Source of the DNA: Phoronis ovalis | Taxonomy: Eukaryota; Phoronida; Phoronidae | Direction: 5' to 3' | Length of the DNA stretch: 19,864 nucleotides | Assembly (NCBI GenBank): GCA_028565635.1 | Contig: JAOXYB010027955.1 | Coordinates: 11,627 to 31,490 of the forward strand | In this document: positions 1-7,935 of the stretch, in pieces | Layout: each line of letters starts with the position of its first letter | Position numbering within the stretch: position 1 is the stretch's first letter | Program-made: the position numbers and the translations under genes | The notes under the pieces: model-generated | Told to the model about the DNA's origin: nothing | What the model saw: the letters and a program-made list of their open reading frames with translations, nothing else | Database searches by the model: none

Positions 1-99
1 CCTTCACATAACATTGACTGTCCCTTCACATAACATTGACTGTCCCTTCACATAACATTGACTGTCCCTTCACATAACATTGACTGTCCCTTCACATAA
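1..99. repeat. 22-bp tandem repeat, truncated by window edge
   Basis: Four identical 22-base units (ccttcacataacattgactg plus tc) occupy 1-88, and an 11-base partial fifth copy follows. The array starts at base 1, so it almost certainly continues outside the window. It lies about 200 bases downstream of RasGRP exon i, in the following intron. Perfect identity between units suggests recent expansion or ongoing slippage. Confidence 0.95.
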
Positions 100-301
100 T
101 ATTTTTATAAATTGAACTGGAATACAATTTCAATCTTGCACCCATCATTCCCTGTGGCTTAGCATGGATTTCTAGCTTTTGGTCTGTTAATCCAAAAATA
201 TAAACATTGGAATGAGGATATTAGTCCCACCCCATAGCCTTATAATACAACTGCAATTAAAACCTTGATTTTTCTGTTTGTAACAATGTAGTACTATGTA
301 C

Positions 302-479
302 CTTTAGTGTGTTAACCATATCCATATTGGCATCAAATGGCAATGTTGCATTTTGTAAACTAGTTAATTCAGTAAATATCACACTCAGCTGTACCATTTT
401 TCTAAAGTTAATCAGATCACCTTCAATTCTATCAGCTAATGCTGTATGTAGCGAGATCATATCTTTTAAGTGAACACCA
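302..479 (-). CDS. RasGRP exon i: CDC25 domain, last exon in window
   Basis: The acceptor is tgtgcatttcag and the donor is CTAAAG|gtacat. One base completes the Leu codon, then 59 codons end in phase 0. It opens with GVHLKDMISLHTALADRIEG, the CDC25 block known in RasGRPs as ILGVHLKDLI. It ends MVQLSVIFTELTSLQNA and ANMDMVNTLK, matching the pattern ...LSEL.SLQ......NMDL...L. The open frame extends about 80 bases upstream of the acceptor into the intron; that extension (starting at a Met near 562) is not coding. The next expected exon (a phrase such as SLDLYYTEDEIYELS) was not found in positions 1-301. Confidence 0.96.
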
Positions 480-853
480 CTGAAATGCACAACAACATAT
501 TTAATGACGGTGTAAAATAAAAATTCAGCTGCCAAGTTGCACATTTTCAGCTTGAGACCCATGCATTACCTTTAGGTGCATTATTTTCCTTTATGCAATA
601 TCTAGTATATAAATTATGTAATAAAACATGTATTATAACCTTTGAGAACATTGACGACTGGTAGATGATTAAGACTCCCTATGATCAGCTTGTAGTAATA
701 AAACAAGATTTGCAAAACTGTGTTTAAAAATATGTTTTAAGAGGATTGCCACTTCTATTTCAGAATGTTATATTGTTAAAGTTAGTTTTTAATCCTACAA
801 GTTCATTGAAACTTTGTAGCAAGCCGTTAGCAAAAATATCTTTCATTACTTAC

Positions 854-951
854 AGAATTGGTATCCTAAAACCCTTTGCTTGGCATAATGCTCGTCGATA
901 GTTTGCAAAATTATTACTTGAAGACAAAAGCTCTGTGAACTCCATTAATGT
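854..951 (-). CDS. RasGRP exon h: CDC25 catalytic hairpin region
   Basis: The acceptor is gctttgtag and the donor is ATTCT|gtaagt. The exon has 32 codons plus two bases of a Leu codon. It reads TLMEFTELLSSSNNFANYRR, then ALCQAKGFRIPI. This matches the CDC25 segment (E.TELLSS..NY.NYR.A......F.IPIL) that leads into the helical hairpin opening the GTPase nucleotide site. It has no stretch of 60 codons starting with Met, so a simple ORF search misses it. Confidence 0.96.
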
Positions 952-1672
952 CTACAAAGCAGTACACATGCTAATCACACAAATGAGTAAAGCCATGGAA
1001 ATGCTACAACTAACTGTTAGTCTAGATTGACTAATTAATACTAAGAACCATATTTATTTATAACAGGGTCACAATTTCTTCAATTTTTTCGATGGTGCAT
1101 TCCAGTTATTAATTCTAATATCACCCCTGTATTATCAACAGTTATTATTTAGATATCCAAATCACCATCATGTATAATTATGATTGAATTCTGCATTTCT
1201 AAGTCCCTGACTAACCTGGTTTGAATAAACTTTGTTAAAATTCAAATCAGATTTCTACATAAATAAATATGGTAAGGAGTAGTGCAACTTCTTATCAATT
1301 CTCATTACTCATGTCGCTGGGTCAGAAGACTTTCAAGCAATGCTTATATCACTCATTTGCATGCTCAAAATACTAATAACTGTAAAAAATAACTATTTTA
1401 TGCAGCTTCTTTAATTACAATAAGAATCTAATTGCAACTATTTGCAAGCTCAATCTAAGATTTTTACGAGGATGTCCATTGACAAGAAGAGTGTCGATGA
1501 TGTAGATATTAGAATATTCAACATGTTTTTTCTTTGGGTCCTAAATCGGGGTCATCTTTGCGGCTATAACGTTTTCAATTATTAATTCTATTTTGGAGAC
1601 AAACAATTTTTAGCAATAACTTGGCCAATGAAATATTTTTCTGTCTAAGCTATTCACTATGTTCAATCCTAC

Positions 1673-1789
1673 CTTCTGTGCTTCTGATGGTAGGCAAGCA
1701 TTTGTTTTTGATAATCTTGCTAATGCACTGTGTGTTAGACCACCAACTACAGCCATTAAAGTATTAAAGTTGTGAAGTTCATATAATCT
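1673..1789 (-). CDS. RasGRP exon g: CDC25 catalytic domain
   Basis: The acceptor is attattccag and the donor is CAGAAG|gtagg; there are exactly 39 codons in phase 0. It encodes RLYELHNFNTLMAVVGGL, then HSALARLSKT. This is the highly conserved CDC25 block seen in Ras exchange factors (L..L.NFNTLMAV..GL....I.RL..T). The exon ends LPSEAQK, the variable turn before the catalytic hairpin in the next exon. Confidence 0.97.
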
Positions 1790-1983
1790 CTGGAATAATA
1801 TTAAAAAATAAAATTTAGTAACATAACTAATTCAAAGTGTAAATATTGTATCTTTATACTTTCCATGAACCATTTCCTTTGATTCTGCCAACATCAGATA
1901 AATATAAAATTGGAAATTTAAGCAAAGCAGAAATTAAAATTTCAACGAAAACTCTAATTTTTATTTGATTATACTGTACTTAC

Positions 1984-2157
1984 CTTAGCAACATTTAAAA
2001 ATCTCACAATTACATCTGCCCTTTGCTGAGGAGTAGTTTTTGCTAATACCATACACTGAATCCAATTTGAGACACCATTAAACAAAGCAACAGATCGTTC
2101 TAATTTCTGGTTTTCCTTCAGGGTCATACAATCACAGTACTTTTTAAAGTCTAAAAA
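1984..2157 (-). CDS. RasGRP exon f: CDC25 catalytic domain
   Basis: The acceptor is tgttgtatag and the donor is GCTAAG|gtaagt; the 58 codons are in phase 0 at both ends. After FLDFKKY the block [20 protein letters not shown] aligns with ERSIALFNGISKWVQLMVL of RasGRPs. [18 protein letters not shown] follows, matching the signature TPQ.RAEV..KFI.VA. These helices form the core of the Ras-binding catalytic domain. A second AG seven bases inside the exon would break phase with exon e, which supports the upstream acceptor. Confidence 0.97.
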
Positions 2158-2638
2158 CTATACAACAGAAAAAAATACGAATAGTGAAACGTCCTATTAG
2201 TACAATATTCTGTATTTTAGTAATTCAAATGTTAGTTTTTTTTACTTTGTAGTTAGAACAAGATGTAAAAATGGATAAGCATAATGTTACACTTCAATAA
2301 TTCATAGGCAGCAGTCTAATATTTTTCTTGACAGAAACAATTAAGAGGAGACAAAAATGCATATAGTAAAACACCAAGGCCAACTAGATATCTTTTCCAA
2401 AATGTCAAAGGAGAAAATCTTAAATGTCTTCATTTTGGAGAGGTTAAATGTACGTTGTTTTAATTGCATATCATTATACTCACCAATACTTGCCAAGTGT
2501 TGAGCTGTTTGAGCCGGCCTGGACTACTTGATTCAGGCTCGAAAAGCTCAACTATTACTAGCTATCAGTTTGGTGATATGTAATGTATAAGAAGTGAAGA
2601 AATTTTACCTACGGACTCCATATAATGTTTATACTTAC

Positions 2639-2792
2639 TGACATCCTTCTGATGGCTTTGAATTCTAAATATGTAAGTTGATCAGCTAATACTGCAGGTT
2701 CTGATTGTTCAAATACTAGGTTTACTTTTTGTTTCCCTCTTAAAAGGGACGGATTTCTGACAGAAACAACTCTCATCCAGTCGTACGAAGGG
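2639..2792 (-). CDS. RasGRP exon e: REM/CDC25 junction
   Basis: The acceptor is ctatttgcag and the donor is ATGTCA|gtaagt. It holds one base plus 51 codons. The start PSYDWMRVVSVRN is nearly the vertebrate RasGRP motif SYDWMR.VTQR. A basic linker (LLRGKQKVNLVFEQSEP) follows, then the first conserved CDC25 block, LADQLTYLEFKAIRRMS, which is the canonical entry to the exchange domain (LAEHLTFLE.K.FRRIS). The exon ends in phase 0. Confidence 0.96.
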
Positions 2793-2880
2793 CTGCAAAT
2801 AGTAGAATTTATTGATAAAGCTTATTCGTAGGTAGTTGGGGAAACAACATTTTAATCTTGCTTAACAAATATTTCATATC

Positions 2881-3176
2881 CTAGACAAATCTCAAGACAT
2901 GCAAATGTCTCCAAAACATGAAGAGAAAAATGGCAACATAACACATGATCTGTTATATATAATATACATAACTGAAACTAAAACCGTGACTTCCTCTAAT
3001 TGTTATTGCAAAAAAGGGCAATGGTGGGGTGAAAAGTTGAATGTAGAACAACACACCTTCACTTGTTTAATTTGTTTACACCTTCACAATGGTATCATTT
3101 GTTTTTATTAATAAATCTATGATATTTGTTAATCATGCAGGTCTACAGGATGCAACTTTGTAACAATAACATTTTC
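2881..3176. repeat. Tandem intron duplication, copy A
   Basis: This is the first copy of a diverged direct duplication inside the intron between exons e and d. Shared landmarks with copy B in the same order include ctaga.a.atct, catgcaaatgt, aactgaaact, catgacttcctct or gtgacttcctct, ttgaatgta.aacaa, tcacttgt, ttgtttacacc and aataaatctatg, then aatcatgcag and atgcaa.tttgtaa. Small indels separate the copies. The short open frame at 2899-3111 is not coding; it sits within the duplicated DNA and is disrupted in the partner copy. Confidence 0.85.
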
Positions 3177-3531
3177 CTAGATAGATCTAATAACACACAT
3201 GCAAATGTTTCCAAGTTGTGAAAAGAGAAAAAGTTGCAATATAACATAATAAGTTACATAATATACATATTAACTGAAACTTTGAATTAATCATGACTTC
3301 CTCTTTAGTTCTTTTTCAATATTTTATTCTAATTCTTATTGTAAAGGGCCTGAATATGGTGGATAAAAAATTGAATGTACAACAATGCACCATCACTTGT
3401 CCAATTTCTCTATACCTGTATAGTTGTTTACACCCTCACAATTGTATTTATTCATTTTTATCAATAAATCTATGTTATTTTTAAATCATGCAGATCTGCA
3501 CGATGCAATTTTGTAATAATAATATCTTTTT
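3177..3531. repeat. Tandem intron duplication, copy B
   Basis: This is the second copy of the duplication that begins at 2881, about 60 bases longer because of insertions in its middle. It starts with ctagatagatct, abutting the end of copy A. It ends near atgcaattttgtaataa, leaving unique sequence before exon d. The age is moderate: landmark blocks of 10-15 bases remain identical, while the AT-rich parts between them have drifted. Confidence 0.85.
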
Positions 3532-3784
3532 GCCCATCCCACGTTTACATCATGATATCAGACTTTTCATAAAAGATGTAATATTAGAAAAGAAAAAATT
3601 AATATATAGAATAATGAAAAGGGCATTATATTTTTTACAAGCTTATCTCATTCATATTCGATAGCTGGATGTTTTATTCTGATTAAAACTTGCAACGTCG
3701 GTATATTTATCAACTGAGGATCCTGATAACTGAGGATTCCGACCTGAAAGCTAAAACATATGATAAAACTTGTCAAATACTTAC

Positions 3785-3916
3785 ACTTTAGAAATATCGA
3801 CTAAGTCTTTTAATTCAGGGTTCCCATCTGACTGTATTTTTGTTTGGAATGATTGCACTTTTTTACTGAGTTCAGAGTCTAAATCAAAATTCACTGGAAA
3901 TTGTTTTATCCAGTAC
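3785..3916 (-). CDS. RasGRP exon d: end of REM domain
   Basis: The acceptor is tcacattgcag and the donor is AAAGT|gtaagt. It holds 43 codons plus split codons at both ends. It begins YWIKQFPVNFDLDSELSKKV and ends LKDLVDISK, matching the family pattern RYWI..FP..F.L...L......LIDI. The split Val codon joins it to PSYDWMR in exon e. Spans open on the opposite strand here are shadows of this exon. Confidence 0.95.
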
Positions 3917-4074
3917 CTGCAATGTGAAAAAATAAATTATAATGTATCTTGTTATGTAGTAAAATGTAAACAGCTAAATTGGCACTTGGCACACTTCCGC
4001 CAAGTTATTCTTCCGGATATATCTCAGAAATTATCATTTCTACACAAAAACCTCATGAATATATTTTAACCAGT

Positions 4075-4260
4075 TTTAAGCCAAGGGGTTACAAATCTAG
4101 ATGATCTTCACCAAAATCGAATTAATTTGCCCTTGTGACATGACCTGGCCCACCCACCAAGTTTCACCCAAATCTGTCCACAATTTTTGAGATATTCTGC
4201 TATCAAAACAGATAGGTGAGGTGAATACATAACCTCGGCAACACAACCTTAAACATTTCT
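4075..4260 (+). repeat. Decayed dispersed repeat (SINE/MITE-like)
   Basis: This segment of the exon d-c intron has higher GC and a phrase pattern typical of a repeat scattered through many invertebrate genomes. The phrases are ccaagtttcacccaaatc, tgtccacaatttttgagat, a run resembling a decayed acagacag string, and gaatacataacctc. The resemblance is from memory of such elements, not a search. No terminal repeats or target-site duplication are evident. Confidence 0.5.
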
Positions 4261-5244
4261 AAAGATTGCAATCACTTCTGACATTTAATGTTTTGATAAT
4301 AAACAGAACACAAAACATTTCTGATAAAGGTGTTAAAAATTGTATGCTTGTTTTTTTTGTTCTGTACTGGTTATCTAAATTTAACTAAATATTTGAACTT
4401 TGCAGAAATTGCATGGATATTCACAGATATAATTTTATGCCCCGATTGGATGGGAGCATATTATTGTGATTAAACTCATTTGCAATGTTAATCCACCAAA
4501 TTGAAAGGAGTTGGATAGAAATTAAAATCGCAACTATTCATACCCATATGATATCAGTCTGCTGGCTGACAACAATTGTCATGGAATTTTATAGTGCTCA
4601 AAATCAGTGTCAGGATTAAATTACAAGATTTTGGGCTATAGTTTTGCTGTAAACATGTAAACTCTAAACCTGAGAAATGTTCTCAAACTCTTTGAGACAT
4701 AAAACGGTTAAAATCATGGTTCTTAGTATTACTTAAACCAGGAGTAGATATTCATTTAATGAAAACTGTGTCTATCAAGAAGACATTAAAATAATTTATA
4801 TGGCAGTTGAAATTAATTTGACATGTAAGGATAAATCAGATTGATTATATCCTCCTGTAATCCCTTTCCAACTGGGAATTATGTTTTTAAATGCCAAGTT
4901 CACGCAATCGAAAATCTACACCTTTGCAAAGTCAGTTACAGTTATCTCTACACTTCATATCCATTAAATGTTTTTGCTTTGAAAAGAACAATACGATTAT
5001 TTATAAAACAATGTCATAGCTTTAATCTGCAATTAAATATATTGAACATAATTATTTTTAGATATGTGGATAAAATAATCATAAAAGATATTAATAGAAT
5101 ACTTCTCTGGTCAGGACATTTAAAATCAAGTTTACTCATGAAAATTCTGAACCCGAAATGCATCTTGTTGATTGACATTTTATTATAAAGATGTGTGCCA
5201 GGATGTAAACATGTGCACAGAATCAGCTGCTAATTCTGACTTAC

Positions 5245-5358
5245 CTTAATGCATGACATATTTTCACTTTGTGCAAATTTTTTTGGCACTTTGCATTACT
5301 AACACCATGTTCGCAAGTATCTATACACATATCGTTATTTGCGTCAGTACTGTAATAT
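5245..5358 (-). CDS. RasGRP exon c: REM domain
   Basis: The acceptor is aatgacag and the donor is TTAAG|gtaagt. One base completes the Leu codon from exon b, 37 codons follow, and two bases start the Arg codon finished in exon d. The join reads LIQLYYSTDANND, and the exon ends KVKICHAL, running into RYWI. In RasGRP proteins this position has a variable linker followed by a phrase such as LKICYFVRYWI. The central part is Cys- and Asn-rich (DMCIDTCEHGVSNAKC) and diverged from vertebrate sequences, as expected for the linker. It is too short and diverged to be recognised alone; phase and flanking exons identify it. Confidence 0.92.
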
Positions 5359-6160
5359 CTGTCATTGCAATTAAGGAAAAATATAATACATAATTTTTCA
5401 CAAAGTCATAAATATTCAAGATATTTGACGCTTGATTTGGGACAATATAGTGGAATTACATATGCTATATATGCAGGTGCTCCATAACAAAAAATCAGGG
5501 GGTCCCTAGCAGATAAACAGCTGCTTTATAGATAATTAATATGCATTAAACAGCTCCTTGCATGAAAATGCTTTGAATTTTATAAAGTTTTGGCCAATTA
5601 TCACATATTCATTATGTGTTTGTCTTTGTAAATACTAAAACCAGAATATGACATATTATATGGCAACATTTGATGATTACATGATTTCTATGAGTTCAAC
5701 TGTTCACCCCAGTGCTGGTTATTGTAGGTACAATAGCACTATTTTGTATAAATTACTGTACATAATGATATAGTAAAATCACACATTTTCAAATAATAAG
5801 CAAAATACAGCATTTATATAGTTATTTCTGCTAGTTACAAACTGCAAACTTGTATATTGAATAATATATTCAATACAGCACATTTTCATCATAGTAAATA
5901 TGCTTACAAAGAAAAAAACTACAGAAGGCACAAAACTAATATTCTCAGTTATTTTTTAAAGCAGAATTAAAATATGATTTGCATGATTTATAATCCACAA
6001 AATGTTTTAAAATGTTTGAATATGTTAAATAAAATATTTTTATTCAATAAATTTCCACATTTTATATAACGAAATCCTAAAAAAACAACATTAGAAAACA
6101 CATCCCGAAAAGCTGCCCAAACCAGGAACTAAAATTTGGGACATCAAAGGAAAGTTGCCG

Positions 6161-6168
6161 TGACGTCA
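6161..6168 (+). promoter_or_regulatory. Perfect CRE-like palindrome
   Basis: TGACGTCA is the full consensus site for CREB/ATF-type bZIP factors. It lies five bases upstream of an ATG (6173) in the CpG-rich patch. An 8-base palindrome can occur by chance, but CpG-containing words are rare in this window, and its place directly before an open frame suggests a promoter. No TATA box is evident nearby. Confidence 0.45.
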
Positions 6169-6172
6169 GAAC

Positions 6173-6325
6173 ATGAACATCGATGTACTCAACACGGTAT
6201 TCATCGATGAAAGCGAATTAAATAGTAGTTATGATTCTGGTTTATTACAACTTAGTTTTGAAGTAGAAGAAACACAAATTACACATAATGAAAGTTCGAT
6301 AGCATATAGTGGGTGGAGGTGGTGA
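6173..6325 (+). CDS. Possible short ORF or first exon, 50 codons
   Basis: The frame runs from ATG (AACATGA, A at -3) to TGA. It encodes an acidic, balanced peptide beginning MNIDVLNTVFIDESELNSSY and ending AYSGWRW, unlike the Lys/Asn/Ile/Phe-rich random frames around it. An in-frame TGA just upstream, inside the CRE, makes this Met the earliest start. Near the end, GAG|gtggtg or GGAG|gttttg could be a donor. A second coding-like frame (TVEVEISTEIDFAKRPEPQR, 6369-6428) follows in another phase, so splicing or a frameshift may link them. I recognise no family. It may be part of the same decayed element as the THAP remnant. Confidence 0.35.
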   Translation: MNIDVLNTVFIDESELNSSYDSGLLQLSFEVEETQITHNESSIAYSGWRW

Positions 6326-6420
6326 TTTGGAGGTTTTGCCATACCGATTTGAACCATAATTTGACATGACGGTGGAGGTGGAAATTTCGACCGAGATTGA
6401 CTTCGCCAAAAGGCCTGAGC

Positions 6421-6483
6421 CACAGAGGACTGGTGCTAAAAAATATAAAACGAATAAAAAATATGAAATAAATATATTTCCAC
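6421..6483 (+). repeat. Inverted-repeat arm A
   Basis: This stretch, from cacagaggactggtgctaa through ataaatatatttccac, matches the reverse complement of 6833-6906 along its whole length. Differences are a few substitutions and small insertions (11-12 extra bases in the other arm). The shared leading part, CACAGRGGACTGGTGCTAA, corresponds to the end of the THAP-like frame in arm B. About 350 bases separate the arms. Confidence 0.85.
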
Positions 6484-6753
6484 TTCTGTCATTCACACTT
6501 ATCATGAAATGGTCAAAAATCCTGCTAAATGCTCAAAAAACTCATAGAAATTATCAATATAGCTGTTGTGTCTGAGCGCCTTGCACTATATAGGATAGTA
6601 TGAAGGGGACGCGAAAATTGAAAATTTCCTGGTTGAATTTAAAAAAAAACAAAACATTTCCCAGCACAAGTACCCACAAGAAGCTAACCAGAACATCTCT
6701 TAACGCCTTAAACTAGTGTAAAAAAATGTTTCCATCCACGTACCTCCACAAAC

Positions 6754-6788
6754 CTGGGACTAATATAATTTAGTTATATTAGTCCCAG
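6754..6788. repeat. Perfect 35-bp palindrome
   Basis: Arms CTGGGACTAATATAA and its exact reverse complement flank the 5-base centre tttag. A variant copy of the arm, broken by an 8-base insertion, recurs at 6967-6993. Perfect 15-base arms are far beyond chance. They suggest the fused or folded ends of a small transposable element. Confidence 0.9.
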
Positions 6789-6832
6789 CACAGACATGCA
6801 CAATATTCAACAACAAACTCATAAATTGTCCT

Positions 6833-6906
6833 GTGGAAATATATTTATTTGATGCATTTCATATTTTTTATTCATTTTATATTTTTTTTAGCACCAGTCC
6901 CCTGTG
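6833..6906 (-). repeat. Inverted-repeat arm B
   Basis: The reverse-complement partner of 6421-6483. On the minus strand it begins CACAGGGGACTGGTGCTAA, which overlaps the last codons and the stop of the THAP-like frame, and ends in atatatttccac. The pair implies either an inverted duplication or two oppositely oriented copies of one repeat. Confidence 0.85.
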
Positions 6907-7120
6907 GGTAAGAAGTGCGCCGAGCATTGCACGCTGGACGACGCTGCTGTGAACTACGCTCTCTTCTTAGTTATATTAGTGACTTAGTCCCAGCTTGCAC
7001 GAATTTAACCCACTTGTGCCTCACTTTCTGCTCTTTCGGAAAATCGTGAACACTACTGTTGTCCTTGTTAGTGTTGCTACACCCGCCGGCCACACATCGG
7101 CAACCGACGATTCTAGGCAT
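6888..7120 (-). pseudogene. THAP zinc-finger domain remnant, frame-broken
   Basis: THAP domains are about 90-residue C2CH zinc-binding DNA-binding modules found in animal regulators and in P-element-type transposases. From Met at 7120 the frame reads MPRIVGCRCVAGGCSNT, then VHDFPKEQKVRHKWVKFVQ. This gives the C-x4-C pair, the .H.FP box and the conserved R.KW. The frame stops at about 6971. The second half appears two frames over: a Phe-Thr-Ala-Ala lead, then SSSVQCSAHFLPTGDWC (C-x2-H at 6912-6926) and a stop at 6888-6890. All four metal ligands are therefore present but split across frames. A repeat-derived insertion at 6967-6993 lies exactly at the break. The AVPTIF-type box is absent. A very short intron is the alternative explanation, but about 50 bases is unlikely. 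Confidence 0.7.
6967..6993. repeat. Variant copy of palindrome arm inside THAP remnant
   Basis: The sequence reads ttagttatattagt, gactt, agtcccag: the same arm as at 6774-6788 with extra bases in the middle (a doubled CTAA with GTCA between on the minus strand). It sits where the THAP frame is lost and contributes the stop codon there. Confidence 0.75.
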
Positions 7121-7818
7121 ATTAAAATTTCTGAGTTCAGAGCGGTATGACACGGTGTGTTGCACAAAAACCATAATGGCGGTACATGTTGTGACATATA
7201 CAATGCCGATTCCGAACACGAGTACGAACTCACGGAAACACCCGAAAATCACAACTTTTTAAACGAGTTTTTTTTTGCGATATGAGACTATATCATACTT
7301 TTTATTTGTTATATTTGAAGATATTTAGTGTAAAAAGAGTACAATATGTTAATTTATTTTAATTCTGCTTTAAAAATAAATAATTTCCCAACTTTTTATG
7401 TTATTTTTGTCAGACTGTGATACAGTCACTTTATAGTCTTAGTTATACCATATGTTTCGTTATGCCTATACTGAGATTGAGTCTTGACCAACTAGCAATC
7501 AGACAATCAAAAGAGTTGCTTTAGACAGTTTTCCCATATGTCATGCTGGTGTGAATTGAAGCATGAATGTATGTTTCCAGACTCGTGCATTGTATTTTCA
7601 AAACAGATCTACTATTGATTTATACTCTCGTGTAAAATCATGGAATATCAGATCTGCATTCTGTATTGAGTTGCAATATTGTTACAAATTTAAATATATT
7701 CATTAAGCTCCTCAAGTAACACTGGGAATCTAGATCAAAGGTCATAACAATGATTGAACTTAATTAATATGTAACACTGATATCTACAATGAACTATACC
7801 TGAGTAGTCGATAACGTG

Positions 7819-7935
7819 ACAGCATGCTGTTTTAATAAAATCAGCAGGTTGTCGAGTTTTAACATAAGATGACAACTCACTATGTTATGAAAACAGCAAG
7901 TTGTCGACTTGCCTGTTCAACTCGACAGCCTGTTG
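7819..7935. repeat. Compound palindrome cluster (foldback-like)
   Basis: It contains ACAGCATGCTGT (7819-7830, perfect palindrome), the arms caggttgtcgagtt (7845-7858) and aactcgacagcctg (7919-7932), which pair at 13 of 14 positions, and between them gcaagt-tgtcg-acttgc (7896-7912). The word GTTGTCGA and its complement recur about five times. The nested arrangement is typical of remnants of foldback or MITE-type elements; no element family is identified. Confidence 0.65.

Noticed and set aside
3770-4069. 99-codon plus-strand frame
   Set aside because: It is the antisense shadow of RasGRP exon d (3785-3916) plus intron sequence.
4841-5188. 115-codon plus-strand frame
   Set aside because: Rich in Ile, Leu, Asn and Lys with no family resemblance, and it sits in the RasGRP intron between exons d and c on the opposite strand.
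7121-7252. In-frame extension of the THAP frame to an earlier Met at 7252
   Set aside because: The added 44 residues are hydrophobic and unlike THAP N-termini, which normally begin within a few residues of the first zinc ligand; Met at 7120 fits the family.
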